From the NCBI GenBank assembly GCA_030830895.1, contig JAURMC010000009.1, positions 62,001 to 126,000 of the forward strand: a stretch of DNA of 64,000 bases. Reading direction: 5' to 3'. Origin of the DNA: Crocinitomicaceae bacterium. GTDB taxonomy: Bacteria > Bacteroidota > Bacteroidia > Flavobacteriales_D > Crocinitomicaceae. The position numbers and the translations under genes are program-made. Shown piece after piece: positions 19,275 through 29,506 of this stretch. The notes beneath the pieces are model-generated. The model saw only the letters and a list, made by a program, of their open reading frames with translations, had not been told where the DNA came from and ran no database searches. The number at the start of each line of letters is the position of its first letter. Position 1 is the stretch's first letter.

Positions 19275-22200
19275 ATGGAAAACCACTCGGTGCTTTGGAT
19301 TGTACAACAATCTCCGGAAATTTCAGCAACGCTAAATCTTTTGCGTAATGGAGAAAAAGCGCTTTTATGGCAAGGTTTAGTCGGCTCTTCTTTAGCATTT
19401 TATGCGGCATCTACAGCGGATATAAAAGGGGGTAAACATTTGTTTATTTTAGAAGACAAGGAAGCGGCAGCCTATTTTCTGAATGATTTACAAGGAATCT
19501 GCGGGAGTCAAGAAAAAGTGCTTTTCTTCCCAGCGTCCATGAAAAAACCCTACCAGATAGAGGATACCGATAATTCCAATGTGGTATATCGAGCCGAGGT
19601 ATTAGAACGAATGAACTCCGATAAAAAAGTACTCATTGTTACATACCCAGAAGCTTTATTCGAAAAAGTACCCACCCAACGGAAACTGGTGAATCACACC
19701 ATGAAAATTGAAGTTGGAAAAGAATATACCGTCGATTTTTTAAATGAGTTATTGCTTGAATATGGATTCGAACGCGTAGATTTTGTATATCATCCTGGAC
19801 AATTTGCTATACGTGGGGGAATTTTAGATGTGTTTTCTTTTTCTGCCGATCATCCATTTCGAATAGAGTTTTTTGGAGATGAGGTTGAAACCATTAGGGG
19901 ATTTGATCCAACGTCACAACTTTCAAAAGCAAACCACAAGTTTTTCAACATTATTCCAAATGTTCAGTCCAATCATTTGTTGTCTGAAGTTGCTGATTTG
20001 TTTTCCTACCTCGGCCCTGATGCAACATGCTGGATTCATAATGTGGAATTGTTAGAAGACACCATTTCTAGCATGTTTGATAAGGCGCAAACGATTTTCA
20101 ATAAATCAAATAACACAATCCAATTAACTCCTCCGGAAGAATTATTTTTGGATAGCAATCAATTGCAGGCTTCCTTTGCTAAAATACAGACCATACATTG
20201 GGGTAAAGCGGTTAATAAAAACATCAAGGCAAGCGTCGTGTTTGAATCCATTGCACAACCTGTTTTCAATAAGAATTTTGATTTATTACGTAAGGACCTG
20301 ACAAAGTATGCATCACAAGGATATAGCATTCATTTTTTTTCTAACCAGCCTCGTCAACTTGAACGTTTAGAACAAATTTTCTTGGATACAGGCGATGGAA
20401 TCCCAATTATTCAAAACCATTTTGCATTGCATGAAGGATTTATTCTTCCTTCTCAAAAATTACTTTGTTATACAGATCATCAAGTGTTTGAACGCTTCCA
20501 TCGCTTTCAATTGAAGGAAGGATTTCGTCAGGCTAGCCAAGCCCTTACCCTTAAGGAATTATATAACCTGCAAAAAGGAGATTATGTGACCCACATCGAT
20601 CACGGCGTGGGGATGTTCTCTGGCCTTGAAACCATTGATGTAAACGGGAAGCCACAAGAAGCTGTTCGGTTGGTTTATAAAGACGGCGATGTACTATACG
20701 TTGGAATTCACTCTCTGCATCGCATATCAAAGTTTACAGGCAAGGAAGGGGCAATTCCAAAAGTAAATAAACTTGGAACGCAGGCTTGGGCAACCTTAAA
20801 GAATAAGACCAAGAAGAAGATTAAGGAGTTAGCCTATGACTTGATTCAGTTATACGCGACTCGAAAAGCTCAACCTGGGTTTTCATTCTCACCAGATTCC
20901 TACTTGCAAAATGAGTTGGAAGCCTCGTTCATGTATGAGGACACGCAAGATCAATTTAAGGCCACGCAAGACGTTAAAAAAGATATGGAGTCCGCTTTGC
21001 CAATGGATCGCTTGGTGTGTGGTGATGTAGGATTTGGAAAAACAGAGGTAGCTGTGAGGGCTGCTTTCAAAGCGGTATGTGATGGGAAGCAAGTAGCGGT
21101 ATTAGTTCCAACAACTATTCTCTCGATGCAACATTTCCGAACCTTTAAAGAGCGCTTGAAAGATTTTCCGTGCACAGTGGATTATATCAATCGCTTTAAG
21201 TCGGCAAAAGATACAAGCGATACCCTTCAGCGCTTAAAAGAAGGAAAAATTGATATTCTCATTGGAACGCATGCCATAGTTGCAGGTAAGGTGAAATTTA
21301 AGGACCTCGGACTCATGATCATCGACGAGGAACAAAAATTTGGTGTTGCGGTTAAGGATAAATTAAAGACGATTAGGGCTACTGTAGACACCTTAACCTT
21401 AACGGCTACCCCCATCCCAAGAACGCTACAGTTTTCGTTGATGGGTGCACGTGATTTGAGCATCATTAACACCCCGCCTCCGAACCGCCAACCGGTCCTT
21501 ACAGAGATTATTTCCTTCGACGAAGAAATTATCCGAGATGCCATTTCTTACGAAGTTAGTCGGGGAGGACAAGTGTTTTTCGTGAATAATCGGGTATCTA
21601 ACTTGTTGGAGATCTCGGGCTTATTACAGCGCTTATGTCCAGGCTTACGGGTGGGTGTAGGCCACGGCCAAATGGATGGAGAAAAGTTGGAGAAAGTCAT
21701 GTTGGACTTTATAGAAGGCAGTTATGATGTACTTTTGGCGACCACAATAATAGAGTCAGGAATTGACATTTCTAATGCAAATACCATCATCATTAATGAA
21801 GCTCATCAGTTTGGATTAAGTGATTTACATCAATTGCGCGGTCGGGTTGGACGAAGTAATAAAAAAGGCTTCTGTTATCTGATTGCACCGCGTTTTAGCG
21901 TATTAAATTCAGAAGCAAGAAAACGCTTGGAAGCCTTGGTGCAGTTTTCGGATTTAGGCAGCGGGTTTAATATTGCCATGAAGGATTTGGATATTCGAGG
22001 CGCAGGAAATATGCTAGGAGGAGAACAAAGCGGATTTATCTCTGAAATAGGCTTTGAAATGTATCAGAAAATACTCAATGAAGCACTCCAAGAGCTGCGA
22101 GAAACAGAATTTAAAACGCTATTCGATGAACGCACCACCGATAATTTTAGTGGCTTTGTGAACGAGTGTGTGTTTGAATCAGATTTTGAAGTTCGCCTAC

Positions 22201-22616
22201 CAGATACCTATGTAAATAATGTAGCAGAACGCTTGAGTTTGTATCAGGCTCTGGACAATTTAAAAACTGAAGACGAACTAGAGAATTTCAGGAAGGAGCT
22301 AATTGATCGATTTGGTCCCATTCCAAGAGCAGGAAAAGAACTCTTGTTTTCGTTTCAATTACGATGGTTAGCGCAAGAATTGGGTATGGAGCGCTTGGTG
22401 GTAAAATCAGGAAAACTCGTGGCGTCATTTATTTCTAATCCGCAATCTCCGTTTTATGAAACCGAGGCCTTTACGCTCTTGCTGCATCGTATCAATGCCA
22501 TGGGCGTTGGGTATCGACTCGTTCAAAAAGACGATAAACTACGCTTGGTGATTGAGCCTATCCTCCACATTAAAGATGCTTTTGAAAAACTTCAGGCCTT
22601 GAAGGGGGAGAGTTAA
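19275..22616 (+). CDS. mfd: transcription-repair coupling factor
   Basis: A protein of about 1113 residues that removes stalled RNA polymerase at lesions and recruits UvrABC. The N-terminal UvrB-like part (about 1-330) includes FVYHPGQFAIRGGILDVFSF. The RNA-polymerase interaction (CarD-like) domain starts near 436 with GDYVTHIDHGVGMFSGLE. The helicase has Walker A GDVGFGKTEVA near 582, IDEEQKFGV near 683, TLTATPIPRTL, and motif VI QLRGRVGRSNKKG near 858. The TRCF C-terminal domain closes the protein. Length is normal. The start at 19275 is favoured over TTG 19254 by the promoter box in between. Confidence 0.96.
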   Translation: MENHSVLWIVQQSPEISATLNLLRNGEKALLWQGLVGSSLAFYAASTADIKGGKHLFILEDKEAAAYFLNDLQGICGSQEKVLFFPASMKKPYQIEDTDNSNVVYRAEVLERMNSDKKVLIVTYPEALFEKVPTQRKLVNHTMKIEVGKEYTVDFLNELLLEYGFERVDFVYHPGQFAIRGGILDVFSFSADHPFRIEFFGDEVETIRGFDPTSQLSKANHKFFNIIPNVQSNHLLSEVADLFSYLGPDATCWIHNVELLEDTISSMFDKAQTIFNKSNNTIQLTPPEELFLDSNQLQASFAKIQTIHWGKAVNKNIKASVVFESIAQPVFNKNFDLLRKDLTKYASQGYSIHFFSNQPRQLERLEQIFLDTGDGIPIIQNHFALHEGFILPSQKLLCYTDHQVFERFHRFQLKEGFRQASQALTLKELYNLQKGDYVTHIDHGVGMFSGLETIDVNGKPQEAVRLVYKDGDVLYVGIHSLHRISKFTGKEGAIPKVNKLGTQAWATLKNKTKKKIKELAYDLIQLYATRKAQPGFSFSPDSYLQNELEASFMYEDTQDQFKATQDVKKDMESALPMDRLVCGDVGFGKTEVAVRAAFKAVCDGKQVAVLVPTTILSMQHFRTFKERLKDFPCTVDYINRFKSAKDTSDTLQRLKEGKIDILIGTHAIVAGKVKFKDLGLMIIDEEQKFGVAVKDKLKTIRATVDTLTLTATPIPRTLQFSLMGARDLSIINTPPPNRQPVLTEIISFDEEIIRDAISYEVSRGGQVFFVNNRVSNLLEISGLLQRLCPGLRVGVGHGQMDGEKLEKVMLDFIEGSYDVLLATTIIESGIDISNANTIIINEAHQFGLSDLHQLRGRVGRSNKKGFCYLIAPRFSVLNSEARKRLEALVQFSDLGSGFNIAMKDLDIRGAGNMLGGEQSGFISEIGFEMYQKILNEALQELRETEFKTLFDERTTDNFSGFVNECVFESDFEVRLPDTYVNNVAERLSLYQALDNLKTEDELENFRKELIDRFGPIPRAGKELLFSFQLRWLAQELGMERLVVKSGKLVASFISNPQSPFYETEAFTLLLHRINAMGVGYRLVQKDDKLRLVIEPILHIKDAFEKLQALKGES

Positions 22617-22669
22617 CCGAATTTGTCAGCGATCTTTAATTAAATTTACCAAAGAAAAACCAAGAGCAC

Positions 22670-24721
22670 ATGCAAACATTTCAAAATTATATACTAGGCC
22701 AATGGATAAGCGGCGCGGGTGTAGAAACAGAACAGTTTAATGCCATAACCGGGGAAAAAATCGGCGAAGTTTCAAGTGCGGGGATAGATTTTTCCGAGGT
22801 ATTGAACTACGGAAGAACAGTAGGAGGACATCCCTTGCGGAAAATGACCTTTCAGGAACGTGGAAGGATGCTGAAAGCACTTGCACTCTACTTATTGGAA
22901 CGCAAAGAAAAATACTATGAGGTTAGCGCACTTACTGGTGCCACACGCATTGATTCTTGGATAGACATTGAGGGAGGAATTGGGAATTTGTTTGCCAATG
23001 CCTCGTTAAGACGCCAATTTCCGGATTTACCCTATTATGTTGATGGCGTAGCGGCACCCTTATCAAAAAACGGCACCTTTATCGGGCATCACATCATGTT
23101 ACCGAAGCACGGAGTAGCGATACACATTAACGCGTTTAATTTTCCAATTTGGGGAATGCTTGAGAAAATCGCTGTTAACCTGATGGCGGGTGTACCAGCT
23201 GTTGTTAAGCCGTCCGAATACACGAGTTTTCTTACCGAAGTAGTAGTGCGCGATATCATTACATCGAATATCTTACCCGTAGGATCCCTTCAATTAATTG
23301 TAGGTTTAGGACGGGGCATTATTGATCATGTGCAAACGGAAGATACTGTAACCTTTACGGGGTCAGCTAAAACAGGGAAAATACTGAAAGGCCTTCCTCA
23401 AATTGCCGATCGGAGTGTTGCGTTTAATTTAGAAGCAGATTCCCTTAATGCCTGTATCTTGGGTGAAAAAGCAGTTCCCGGGACGGCAGAATTTGATTTA
23501 TTTATCAAAGAAGTTACAAAGGAAATTACGGTTAAAGCGGGTCAAAAATGTACGGCTGTACGCAGAATTTTTGTGCCCGATGTATTAATTGACGAGGTTC
23601 AATCCGCGCTTATCAAGCGATTGGCCAGTACCAACGTTGGAGATCCCTCTGTAGAAGGGGTTCGCATGGGGGCCTTGGCCACAAAATTACAAGTGGAGCG
23701 CGTTCGAGAAAACGCAACCCTTTTGGCTAAATCACAAGAAATGGTGTTTGGTTCCTTGGATGAGGTTCAGGTTCACGGTGCTGACGCAAAACACGGTGCG
23801 TTTTTCTCTCCGATTTTATTTAGAAATAACAATCCATTTGAACACATGGATGTGCACGACATTGAGTGTTTTGGGCCTGTTTCTACCATAATGCCTTACA
23901 AGTCGCTTGAGGATGCTATTGCGCTAGCTCGGATGGGTAAAGGTTCCTTGGTTTCTTCCATCGTTACACCAGACGATCAAGAAGCTATGGACTATGTGCT
24001 TGGCGCAGGAAGCATGCATGGACGAGTATTAGTGCTCAATGAGCGTTGTGCAAAGGAAAGTACCGGACATGGTTCCCCAATGCCTTTACTTACCCATGGC
24101 GGACCAGGACGTGCCGGTGGGGGTGAAGAAATGGGGGGTAAACGAGGGGTATTACATTATCTTCAACGTACAGCAATACAGGGTCATCCAACAACCATCA
24201 CAAAAATCACCCAGCAATTTCAAGTGGGTGCCGACATGCCAGAAGCAAATCCACATGTGTTTAGAAAGCACTTTGAAGAATTAGTGATTGGCGAAACGGT
24301 ATTTACGCATAAACACACCGTTACCGATGCAGACATTGTGAATTTCGCTAATGTTTCTGGGGATAATTTTTATGCGCACATGGATGCTACTTCCCTGGAA
24401 GGAACCATATTTGAACGCCGTGTAGCGCATGGATATTTTGTGCTTTCAAAAGCTGCCGGTTTATTTGTCGATCCGAAAAAGGGGCCAGTCTTGCTGAATT
24501 ATGGACTGGATGAGGCACGATTTACAAAACCTGTGTATCCAGGGGCAACTTTGGGAGTTCGGTTTACGGTAAAAGAGAAGATAGATCAGGAGAAGCGATC
24601 TGAGGAAGACATTGCAAAAGGAATTGTAAAGTTTCTCGTAGATGTCTATGATGAAACGGGAGAAACCGTAGCCCTAGCAACAATTCTAACGATGGTGAGA
24701 AAACTAGATCAGTCGAATTGA
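22670..24721 (+). CDS. paaZ: PaaZ-type bifunctional aldehyde dehydrogenase / MaoC-like hydratase
   Basis: A 683-residue fusion. The N-terminal aldehyde dehydrogenase (about 1-515) has FNFPIWGMLEK, TFTGSAKTGKIL for cofactor binding, catalytic Glu in NLEADSLN near 256 and catalytic Cys in KAGQKCTAVRR near 294. The C-terminal MaoC hot-dog domain (about 530-683) has FANVSGDNFYAHMD, with the Asp/His pair of hydratases. In phenylacetate degradation this enzyme opens the oxepin-CoA ring and oxidises the semialdehyde. No other paa gene is in the window, so it may serve another ring-opening or aldehyde step. Its end overlaps convergent aroE by 13 bases. Confidence 0.88.
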   Translation: MQTFQNYILGQWISGAGVETEQFNAITGEKIGEVSSAGIDFSEVLNYGRTVGGHPLRKMTFQERGRMLKALALYLLERKEKYYEVSALTGATRIDSWIDIEGGIGNLFANASLRRQFPDLPYYVDGVAAPLSKNGTFIGHHIMLPKHGVAIHINAFNFPIWGMLEKIAVNLMAGVPAVVKPSEYTSFLTEVVVRDIITSNILPVGSLQLIVGLGRGIIDHVQTEDTVTFTGSAKTGKILKGLPQIADRSVAFNLEADSLNACILGEKAVPGTAEFDLFIKEVTKEITVKAGQKCTAVRRIFVPDVLIDEVQSALIKRLASTNVGDPSVEGVRMGALATKLQVERVRENATLLAKSQEMVFGSLDEVQVHGADAKHGAFFSPILFRNNNPFEHMDVHDIECFGPVSTIMPYKSLEDAIALARMGKGSLVSSIVTPDDQEAMDYVLGAGSMHGRVLVLNERCAKESTGHGSPMPLLTHGGPGRAGGGEEMGGKRGVLHYLQRTAIQGHPTTITKITQQFQVGADMPEANPHVFRKHFEELVIGETVFTHKHTVTDADIVNFANVSGDNFYAHMDATSLEGTIFERRVAHGYFVLSKAAGLFVDPKKGPVLLNYGLDEARFTKPVYPGATLGVRFTVKEKIDQEKRSEEDIAKGIVKFLVDVYDETGETVALATILTMVRKLDQSN

Positions 24722-25440
24722 TTCCATAATTCCCAACTTTTCAATGCTTGAGCTTTAAGCATAGGAAGCCCATTGAGGGTTACTGCCCCATGTGATTTTG
24801 CCTCCTTTAACAGAAGAGTTTCTTCCGGGTTGTATATTAAATCTACTACTAAATGACTAGATCCAATGCCTTGGAAGCTGGGTAAAGGACAAGCATCCAT
24901 CGCGGGAAACATCCCAACGGGAGTGCAGTTGACAATTAGTTTACAGGCGCTCAGCATGGCTTCATTTACATGATCGTATGAAAATTGTCGACCGCTAGGC
25001 TCATTCCGGCTAAGAAAATTAAGTTGAATCCCTAAGTTTTTTAACACATAAGCCACCGCTTTGGAACTTCCGCCTGTTCCGAGAATTAGTGCTCGTTCAT
25101 GTTCAAAGGTTAAAAAAGGTTTGATGGATTGTTGGAATCCGAAGGCATCGGTATTAAATCCTATGGTCTTTCCTTTGCTGACCAAAATGGTGTTTACCGC
25201 CCCAATCGCCTTGGCCTCCGGACTCAATTCATCCAGAAAGGGAATAACCTCTTCTTTGTAAGGTATTGTAACGTTCAAACCGCGATAGGTTCCATCAAGT
25301 ATTGATTTAACGTGTTCAATGCCATCAAGTTCAATTAACTTATACTGGGCGTCGATGCTGTGTTCCTCAAAATAGGAATTGAAAAAGGAAGGCGAAAAGC
25401 TGTGCCCCAACGATTTTCCAATTAAGCCATATGTTTTCAT
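24709..25440 (-). CDS. aroE: shikimate dehydrogenase
   Basis: A 243-residue NADPH-dependent enzyme that reduces 3-dehydroshikimate in aromatic amino-acid synthesis. Substrate-binding SLGHSFSPSFFN (near 9-20), the catalytic Lys in LNVTIPYKEEV, GAVNTI, and the Rossmann loop LILGTGGSSKAV (near 117-128) are all present. LNGLPMLKAQA is the usual C-terminal block. The protein is a little shorter than E. coli AroE, as in other Bacteroidota. It overlaps the M15 peptidase gene upstream by four bases (ATGA). Confidence 0.93.
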   Translation of the reverse strand: MKTYGLIGKSLGHSFSPSFFNSYFEEHSIDAQYKLIELDGIEHVKSILDGTYRGLNVTIPYKEEVIPFLDELSPEAKAIGAVNTILVSKGKTIGFNTDAFGFQQSIKPFLTFEHERALILGTGGSSKAVAYVLKNLGIQLNFLSRNEPSGRQFSYDHVNEAMLSACKLIVNCTPVGMFPAMDACPLPSFQGIGSSHLVVDLIYNPEETLLLKEAKSHGAVTLNGLPMLKAQALKSWELWNQFD

Positions 25441-26162
25441 GGTACAAAGAATTCAGGTCTGTATTCAAAATGCATGGTGTCATAATGTTTCCATCGACCT
25501 CCCCATATAAATCCATGTTTTTCAAAAATAGCTACAATTCCCATGGGTATTTTATTTTTATATCCGAGCACAGCATCTTCATTCTTGCATCCGCAATCCC
25601 ACTGCCAGTAATTGGAATATGCTACGTTGATGTCGATGGTTATTCCAAACGAATGAGCGCTTAAGCGCGTGGTCCCGCTGATAACCCGCCAATTAAACGT
25701 GCCACCGATGTTGGACAGGTATTTTTTCCATTCTGGATGTTGGTCGAGTTCATTAGAAACCTTGATTAGCGCGTTGCTAGCCCCGTTGACTTTAGAAAAT
25801 TGAATTTTTTGATTCACGAGGGTTGGACACCATGTCACGGTGGTTAAATTTGCCTGTACATCCGCAGCTGATTTTCCATAAATTTCTTTGAAAAAGTCAT
25901 CGTTTCGTATTCTTCCTGCATCCGTGTTTTTCTTCGCTACTCCTTGGTTGTAAGTATAATGCAGTTGATCTTCGATATCGGGTGAATCAAGCAATTCTTG
26001 GGTGGTTTTTTCTTTTTTATCGTTATAGATCAGTGATTTACCGGACTTAAACAACAGGGTGTTTCCTTTAATTTCCTTGACGTGATCTGGATACGCAGTG
26101 GTCCAAGGCGACCAAGCTCCCAAATTGATATAACATGTAATAAACAGTAGAAACTGAAGCAT
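25437..26162 (-). CDS. M15-family peptidoglycan peptidase, secreted
   Basis: A 241-residue exported zinc peptidase with an N-terminal hydrophobic signal. The zinc-binding motifs SAHSFGITIDIN (near 167-178) and DTMHFEYRPEF (near 227-237) are those of the M15 D-Ala-D-Ala or L-Ala-D-Glu peptidases, and WGGRWKHYDTMHF fits the M15C (CwlK/endolysin-like) group. It probably trims peptidoglycan peptides in the periplasm. It lies between a small secreted protein (one-base overlap) and aroE (four-base overlap), so the three genes form a coupled operon. Confidence 0.85.
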   Translation of the reverse strand: MLQFLLFITCYINLGAWSPWTTAYPDHVKEIKGNTLLFKSGKSLIYNDKKEKTTQELLDSPDIEDQLHYTYNQGVAKKNTDAGRIRNDDFFKEIYGKSAADVQANLTTVTWCPTLVNQKIQFSKVNGASNALIKVSNELDQHPEWKKYLSNIGGTFNWRVISGTTRLSAHSFGITIDINVAYSNYWQWDCGCKNEDAVLGYKNKIPMGIVAIFEKHGFIWGGRWKHYDTMHFEYRPEFFVP

Positions 26163-26617
26163 TAATCGGTACAGTTTTCTTGACTAGATAGGATTCGTTC
26201 GGAGAAAATTTGACGGCTCGCCTCTGGGTATGTAGAAACAATACATACATACCATACGTCAGTTGAAAACGCGCCATTTTCTTTTAAAATCCAAGAACCA
26301 TTTACCTTTTTGAATAAGGCCTCAACATGGCAACAGTCATATGCATCTTCGGTAAAAACGATTTCTTTTCCGTCTTTACGTTGAACGGTTCCTTCCATCC
26401 ATGCATACGATCCATATACCTTGAAGTGGTTTACCACAAACACAACATCTTGCTCCAAATAATTTTTGATATCCGCTCTAAGAAGATCTAGCATGGACGT
26501 CCGTTCCTTGGTATTTTCTTCGGTTTTCTTCTTGAAATCACGTAGGGTTTGGCTAAAGCCGAGTTGAGCGGACAAGAGCGAAGTAAAAAGTAGAAAAATG
26601 AAAATTTTCATTAGCAT
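26162..26617 (-). CDS. small secreted protein, unknown family
   Basis: A 151-residue protein with a signal peptide ending near LGFSQ. The mature part is predicted alpha plus beta, with a helix followed by strands and the block EDAYDCCHVEALFKKVNGSW. Its layout (short helix, then DVVFVVNHFKVYGSYAWMEG) recalls SnoaL/NTF2-like or DUF4440-type folds, but no active-site residues can be assigned. The start may be this ATG or the one two codons later. Its stop overlaps the start of the M15 peptidase by one base, so a link to cell-wall processing is possible. Confidence 0.65.
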   Translation of the reverse strand: MLMKIFIFLLFTSLLSAQLGFSQTLRDFKKKTEENTKERTSMLDLLRADIKNYLEQDVVFVVNHFKVYGSYAWMEGTVQRKDGKEIVFTEDAYDCCHVEALFKKVNGSWILKENGAFSTDVWYVCIVSTYPEASRQIFSERILSSQENCTD

Positions 26618-26686
26618 GTTTTTTCAAAAGTAAGAAGTTCAAGCTAGTTAGCAGTCATTTTGTATTTTTACGGAAAATCTTTACCA

Positions 26687-29506
26687 ATGAAGACCTATTA
26701 TACCAAGTTAGTTTTTTGCATGTTGTGTTTAATCTTGTCCGCTCCTGCTTGGGCTCAACAGGTTAAATCAATTAATTTACCATGGGTTAATGTAACCTCT
26801 GAAGATTTATCTGCATATGGGGAGCCGCGCATAAAAGCAGCAGCGTTCCAAGTATTTCGCTTAAATACAGCTCCAATTCGTTCTTCATTGGAAGGAATCA
26901 CCTATCGAGAGGGAATGTTGAATGGATTTATTGCATCGGTAACTTTTCCATATTCTGACGGTACCCTGCATCAGTTTACCGCAAAACGAAATCAAACCAT
27001 GCATCCCACATATAATGGAAAATTTCCAGAACTAATTACGCTTGACGCATATGCTTCAGATGGTTCGGGGGCCTATGGCAAATGGGACATCACACCAACG
27101 GGATTACATGCAATGATTTTCATTCCTGGGCAGTCTACCGTGTTTATAGATCCCATGTTCGAGGGAAATAATGAATACTATATCGTCTATAAAAAAAAGG
27201 ACTTTATTACGGACAAAATCATTCAATGTGATGTGGAGAATTTCGACGAATCAAAACCCTCACCGACCAATAAATCGATGTTTGGAAGCTGTGAGCTCCG
27301 CACCTATCGCTTAGCATTGTCTGCCACGGCGGAGTATACCATTTTTCATGGTGGCACCGTTGCCCAGGCAGCAGCTGCTCAAGTGGTTACCATGAATCGT
27401 GTAAACGGGGTATACGAAAAAGATATAGCCATAACCATGGTGATTATCCCTAATAACAATTCGTTGATTTATACAACGGCAGCCAATGATCCTTACACCA
27501 ATGGTACTCCAGGAACTATGATAAACCAAAACCAATCCAATGTTGACGCAGTGATTGGTAGTGCAAATTATGATATAGGACATGTGTTTGGGACGAATAG
27601 TGGTGGTTTAGCAGGACTTGGTGTCGTATGTACTGGAGGTCAAAAAGCACGAGGGGTAACAGGAAGTGCAGCACCAATTGGCGACCCATTTGATATTGAC
27701 TATGTTGCTCATGAAATGGGGCATCAATTTGGTGGGAATCATACTCAAAACAATAATTGTAATAGTGTTGCAGCAGCACGAAGAGAACCAGGTAGCGCCA
27801 GCACGATTATGGGGTATGCCGGGATTTGTGCGCCAAATGTGCAAAACAACAGCGATGATTATTTTCATGGTTATAACCTACAAGAAATAAGTAACGAAAT
27901 TTTAAGTAATGGACATCAATGTGAGGTAATTACTGCGTTAAATAATACACCACCGGTAATTAATTCAACCAGCGGTAATATTGTGGTTCCAATTTCTACA
28001 CCGTTTATTCTAACCGCACATGCAACGGATGCAGATGGCGACGTCCTCACATACCTTTGGGAACAAATGGATAATGAGGCAAGCACTCAACCACCGGTAG
28101 CAACTGCAACCGGCGGGCCGAATTTTAGAAGCTTTGACCCTTCTTTAGACTCAAGTCGTTATTTTCCAAAACTTTCATCGCTCGCTTCAAATGGTCCCTT
28201 TACATGGGAGGTATTACCTTCAGTTGCTAGGGTAATGGACTTTAGGCTTTCAGTACGCGACAACCATGGTATTGGTTCTTGTAATGATTATACGGACATA
28301 ACGGTTACAACGAATGCCGGGTCGGGCCCCTTTGTGGTAACCTATCCTACTGCAAATGGGATTACCTGGGTTGGAGGAAGCTCTCAAACGGTAACTTGGT
28401 CGGTTGCGAATACGGATCTTGCTCCCATTAATTGTGCTAATGTTCGTATTCTCCTTTCCGTAGACGGAGGTCAAACCTATCCGTATGTGCTTTCTTCAAG
28501 TACGGCCAACGACGGAACAGAGACTATTACTTGCCCCAATCTAACCACAAATACGGCGCGAGTGATGGTAATGTCTGGAGCACAAACCTTCTTTGATATT
28601 TCAAATAACAATTTCACAATAACCTGTGGTACCAACCAATCTCCCGTATTTAATGCCCTTCCAACCGCGTGTCAAAATGATGCGTTCTTTGCCTTGCCGA
28701 GTATCTCAGACAATGGAATCACTGGGACTTGGACACCAGCCCTTGATCTATCTTTACCCGGAACATTTACCTATAATTTTACACCTTTAGCGGTAGAGTG
28801 TGCTTCTCCAAGCAGCGCTCAGTTGATCGTAATACCTCAGGTAGAGGCTGTATTTACGCATCCAACGGATTTGTGTCAATACGATCTTTTTGTATTGCCG
28901 AACATTGCACAAAATGGTGTCACCGGGACTTGGGACCCACAAGTAAATACCACACAAACTGGAAATATAACTGTAACATTTACCCCCGATGTAGGGCAAT
29001 GTAGTAATTCGTTGAATCAGACAATAACCATTAATCCTGTCCCTTCTAATGCTATTACTCAAAATGGAATTACGCTTTCGGCGTCAGCGACAGGGGTATC
29101 GTATCAATGGATTGATTGCATCACTAATCAACCCGTGGTTGGTGCTACCAATCAAAGCTTTACCACCTCAGAAGCGGTTGGCACCTATGCCGTCATTGTT
29201 ACTTCAAATGGGTGTTCTGATACTTCAATGTGCATAAGTGTTGATCAATCTGGACTAAACGAAGGGGACTTTAATATTGGATTATTGCCTAATCCAGCCA
29301 ATGAAAGTGTGTTGATTCAATGGTATTCTGATGCTGTTGAAGCGGTTGAACTTCTCGATGAGGCAGGAAAAGTTGTACGAATGTTATTGGTAACAGACGA
29401 AGCTCAAGCAGTGGAATTGCCATTAACAAACATTGCAGCGGGTGTGTATCACGTGCGCCTTAGTGGAGCTAATCGGGTAACGATTCAAAAACTCATTAAA
29501 CTATGA
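26687..29506 (+). CDS. T9SS-secreted reprolysin-like zinc metalloprotease
   Basis: About 939 residues. The signal peptide ends near APAWAQ. After a propeptide-like region comes an M12B/reprolysin-type catalytic domain with HEMGHQFGGNHTQ (HExxHxxxxxH) near 341 and the Met-turn region STIMGYAGIC near 375. Immunoglobulin-like repeats follow, including two related units (CQNDAFFALPSISDNGITGTW and CQYDLFVLPNIAQNGVTGTW). The last 80 residues (LLPNPANESVLIQW and the AAGVYHVRL block) are a type A T9SS sorting domain. It is therefore a secreted or surface protease. The ATG at 26687 is chosen over an upstream TTG because the signal peptide is normal from there. Its stop overlaps the next gene by four bases. 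Confidence 0.88.
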   Translation: MKTYYTKLVFCMLCLILSAPAWAQQVKSINLPWVNVTSEDLSAYGEPRIKAAAFQVFRLNTAPIRSSLEGITYREGMLNGFIASVTFPYSDGTLHQFTAKRNQTMHPTYNGKFPELITLDAYASDGSGAYGKWDITPTGLHAMIFIPGQSTVFIDPMFEGNNEYYIVYKKKDFITDKIIQCDVENFDESKPSPTNKSMFGSCELRTYRLALSATAEYTIFHGGTVAQAAAAQVVTMNRVNGVYEKDIAITMVIIPNNNSLIYTTAANDPYTNGTPGTMINQNQSNVDAVIGSANYDIGHVFGTNSGGLAGLGVVCTGGQKARGVTGSAAPIGDPFDIDYVAHEMGHQFGGNHTQNNNCNSVAAARREPGSASTIMGYAGICAPNVQNNSDDYFHGYNLQEISNEILSNGHQCEVITALNNTPPVINSTSGNIVVPISTPFILTAHATDADGDVLTYLWEQMDNEASTQPPVATATGGPNFRSFDPSLDSSRYFPKLSSLASNGPFTWEVLPSVARVMDFRLSVRDNHGIGSCNDYTDITVTTNAGSGPFVVTYPTANGITWVGGSSQTVTWSVANTDLAPINCANVRILLSVDGGQTYPYVLSSSTANDGTETITCPNLTTNTARVMVMSGAQTFFDISNNNFTITCGTNQSPVFNALPTACQNDAFFALPSISDNGITGTWTPALDLSLPGTFTYNFTPLAVECASPSSAQLIVIPQVEAVFTHPTDLCQYDLFVLPNIAQNGVTGTWDPQVNTTQTGNITVTFTPDVGQCSNSLNQTITINPVPSNAITQNGITLSASATGVSYQWIDCITNQPVVGATNQSFTTSEAVGTYAVIVTSNGCSDTSMCISVDQSGLNEGDFNIGLLPNPANESVLIQWYSDAVEAVELLDEAGKVVRMLLVTDEAQAVELPLTNIAAGVYHVRLSGANRVTIQKLIKL

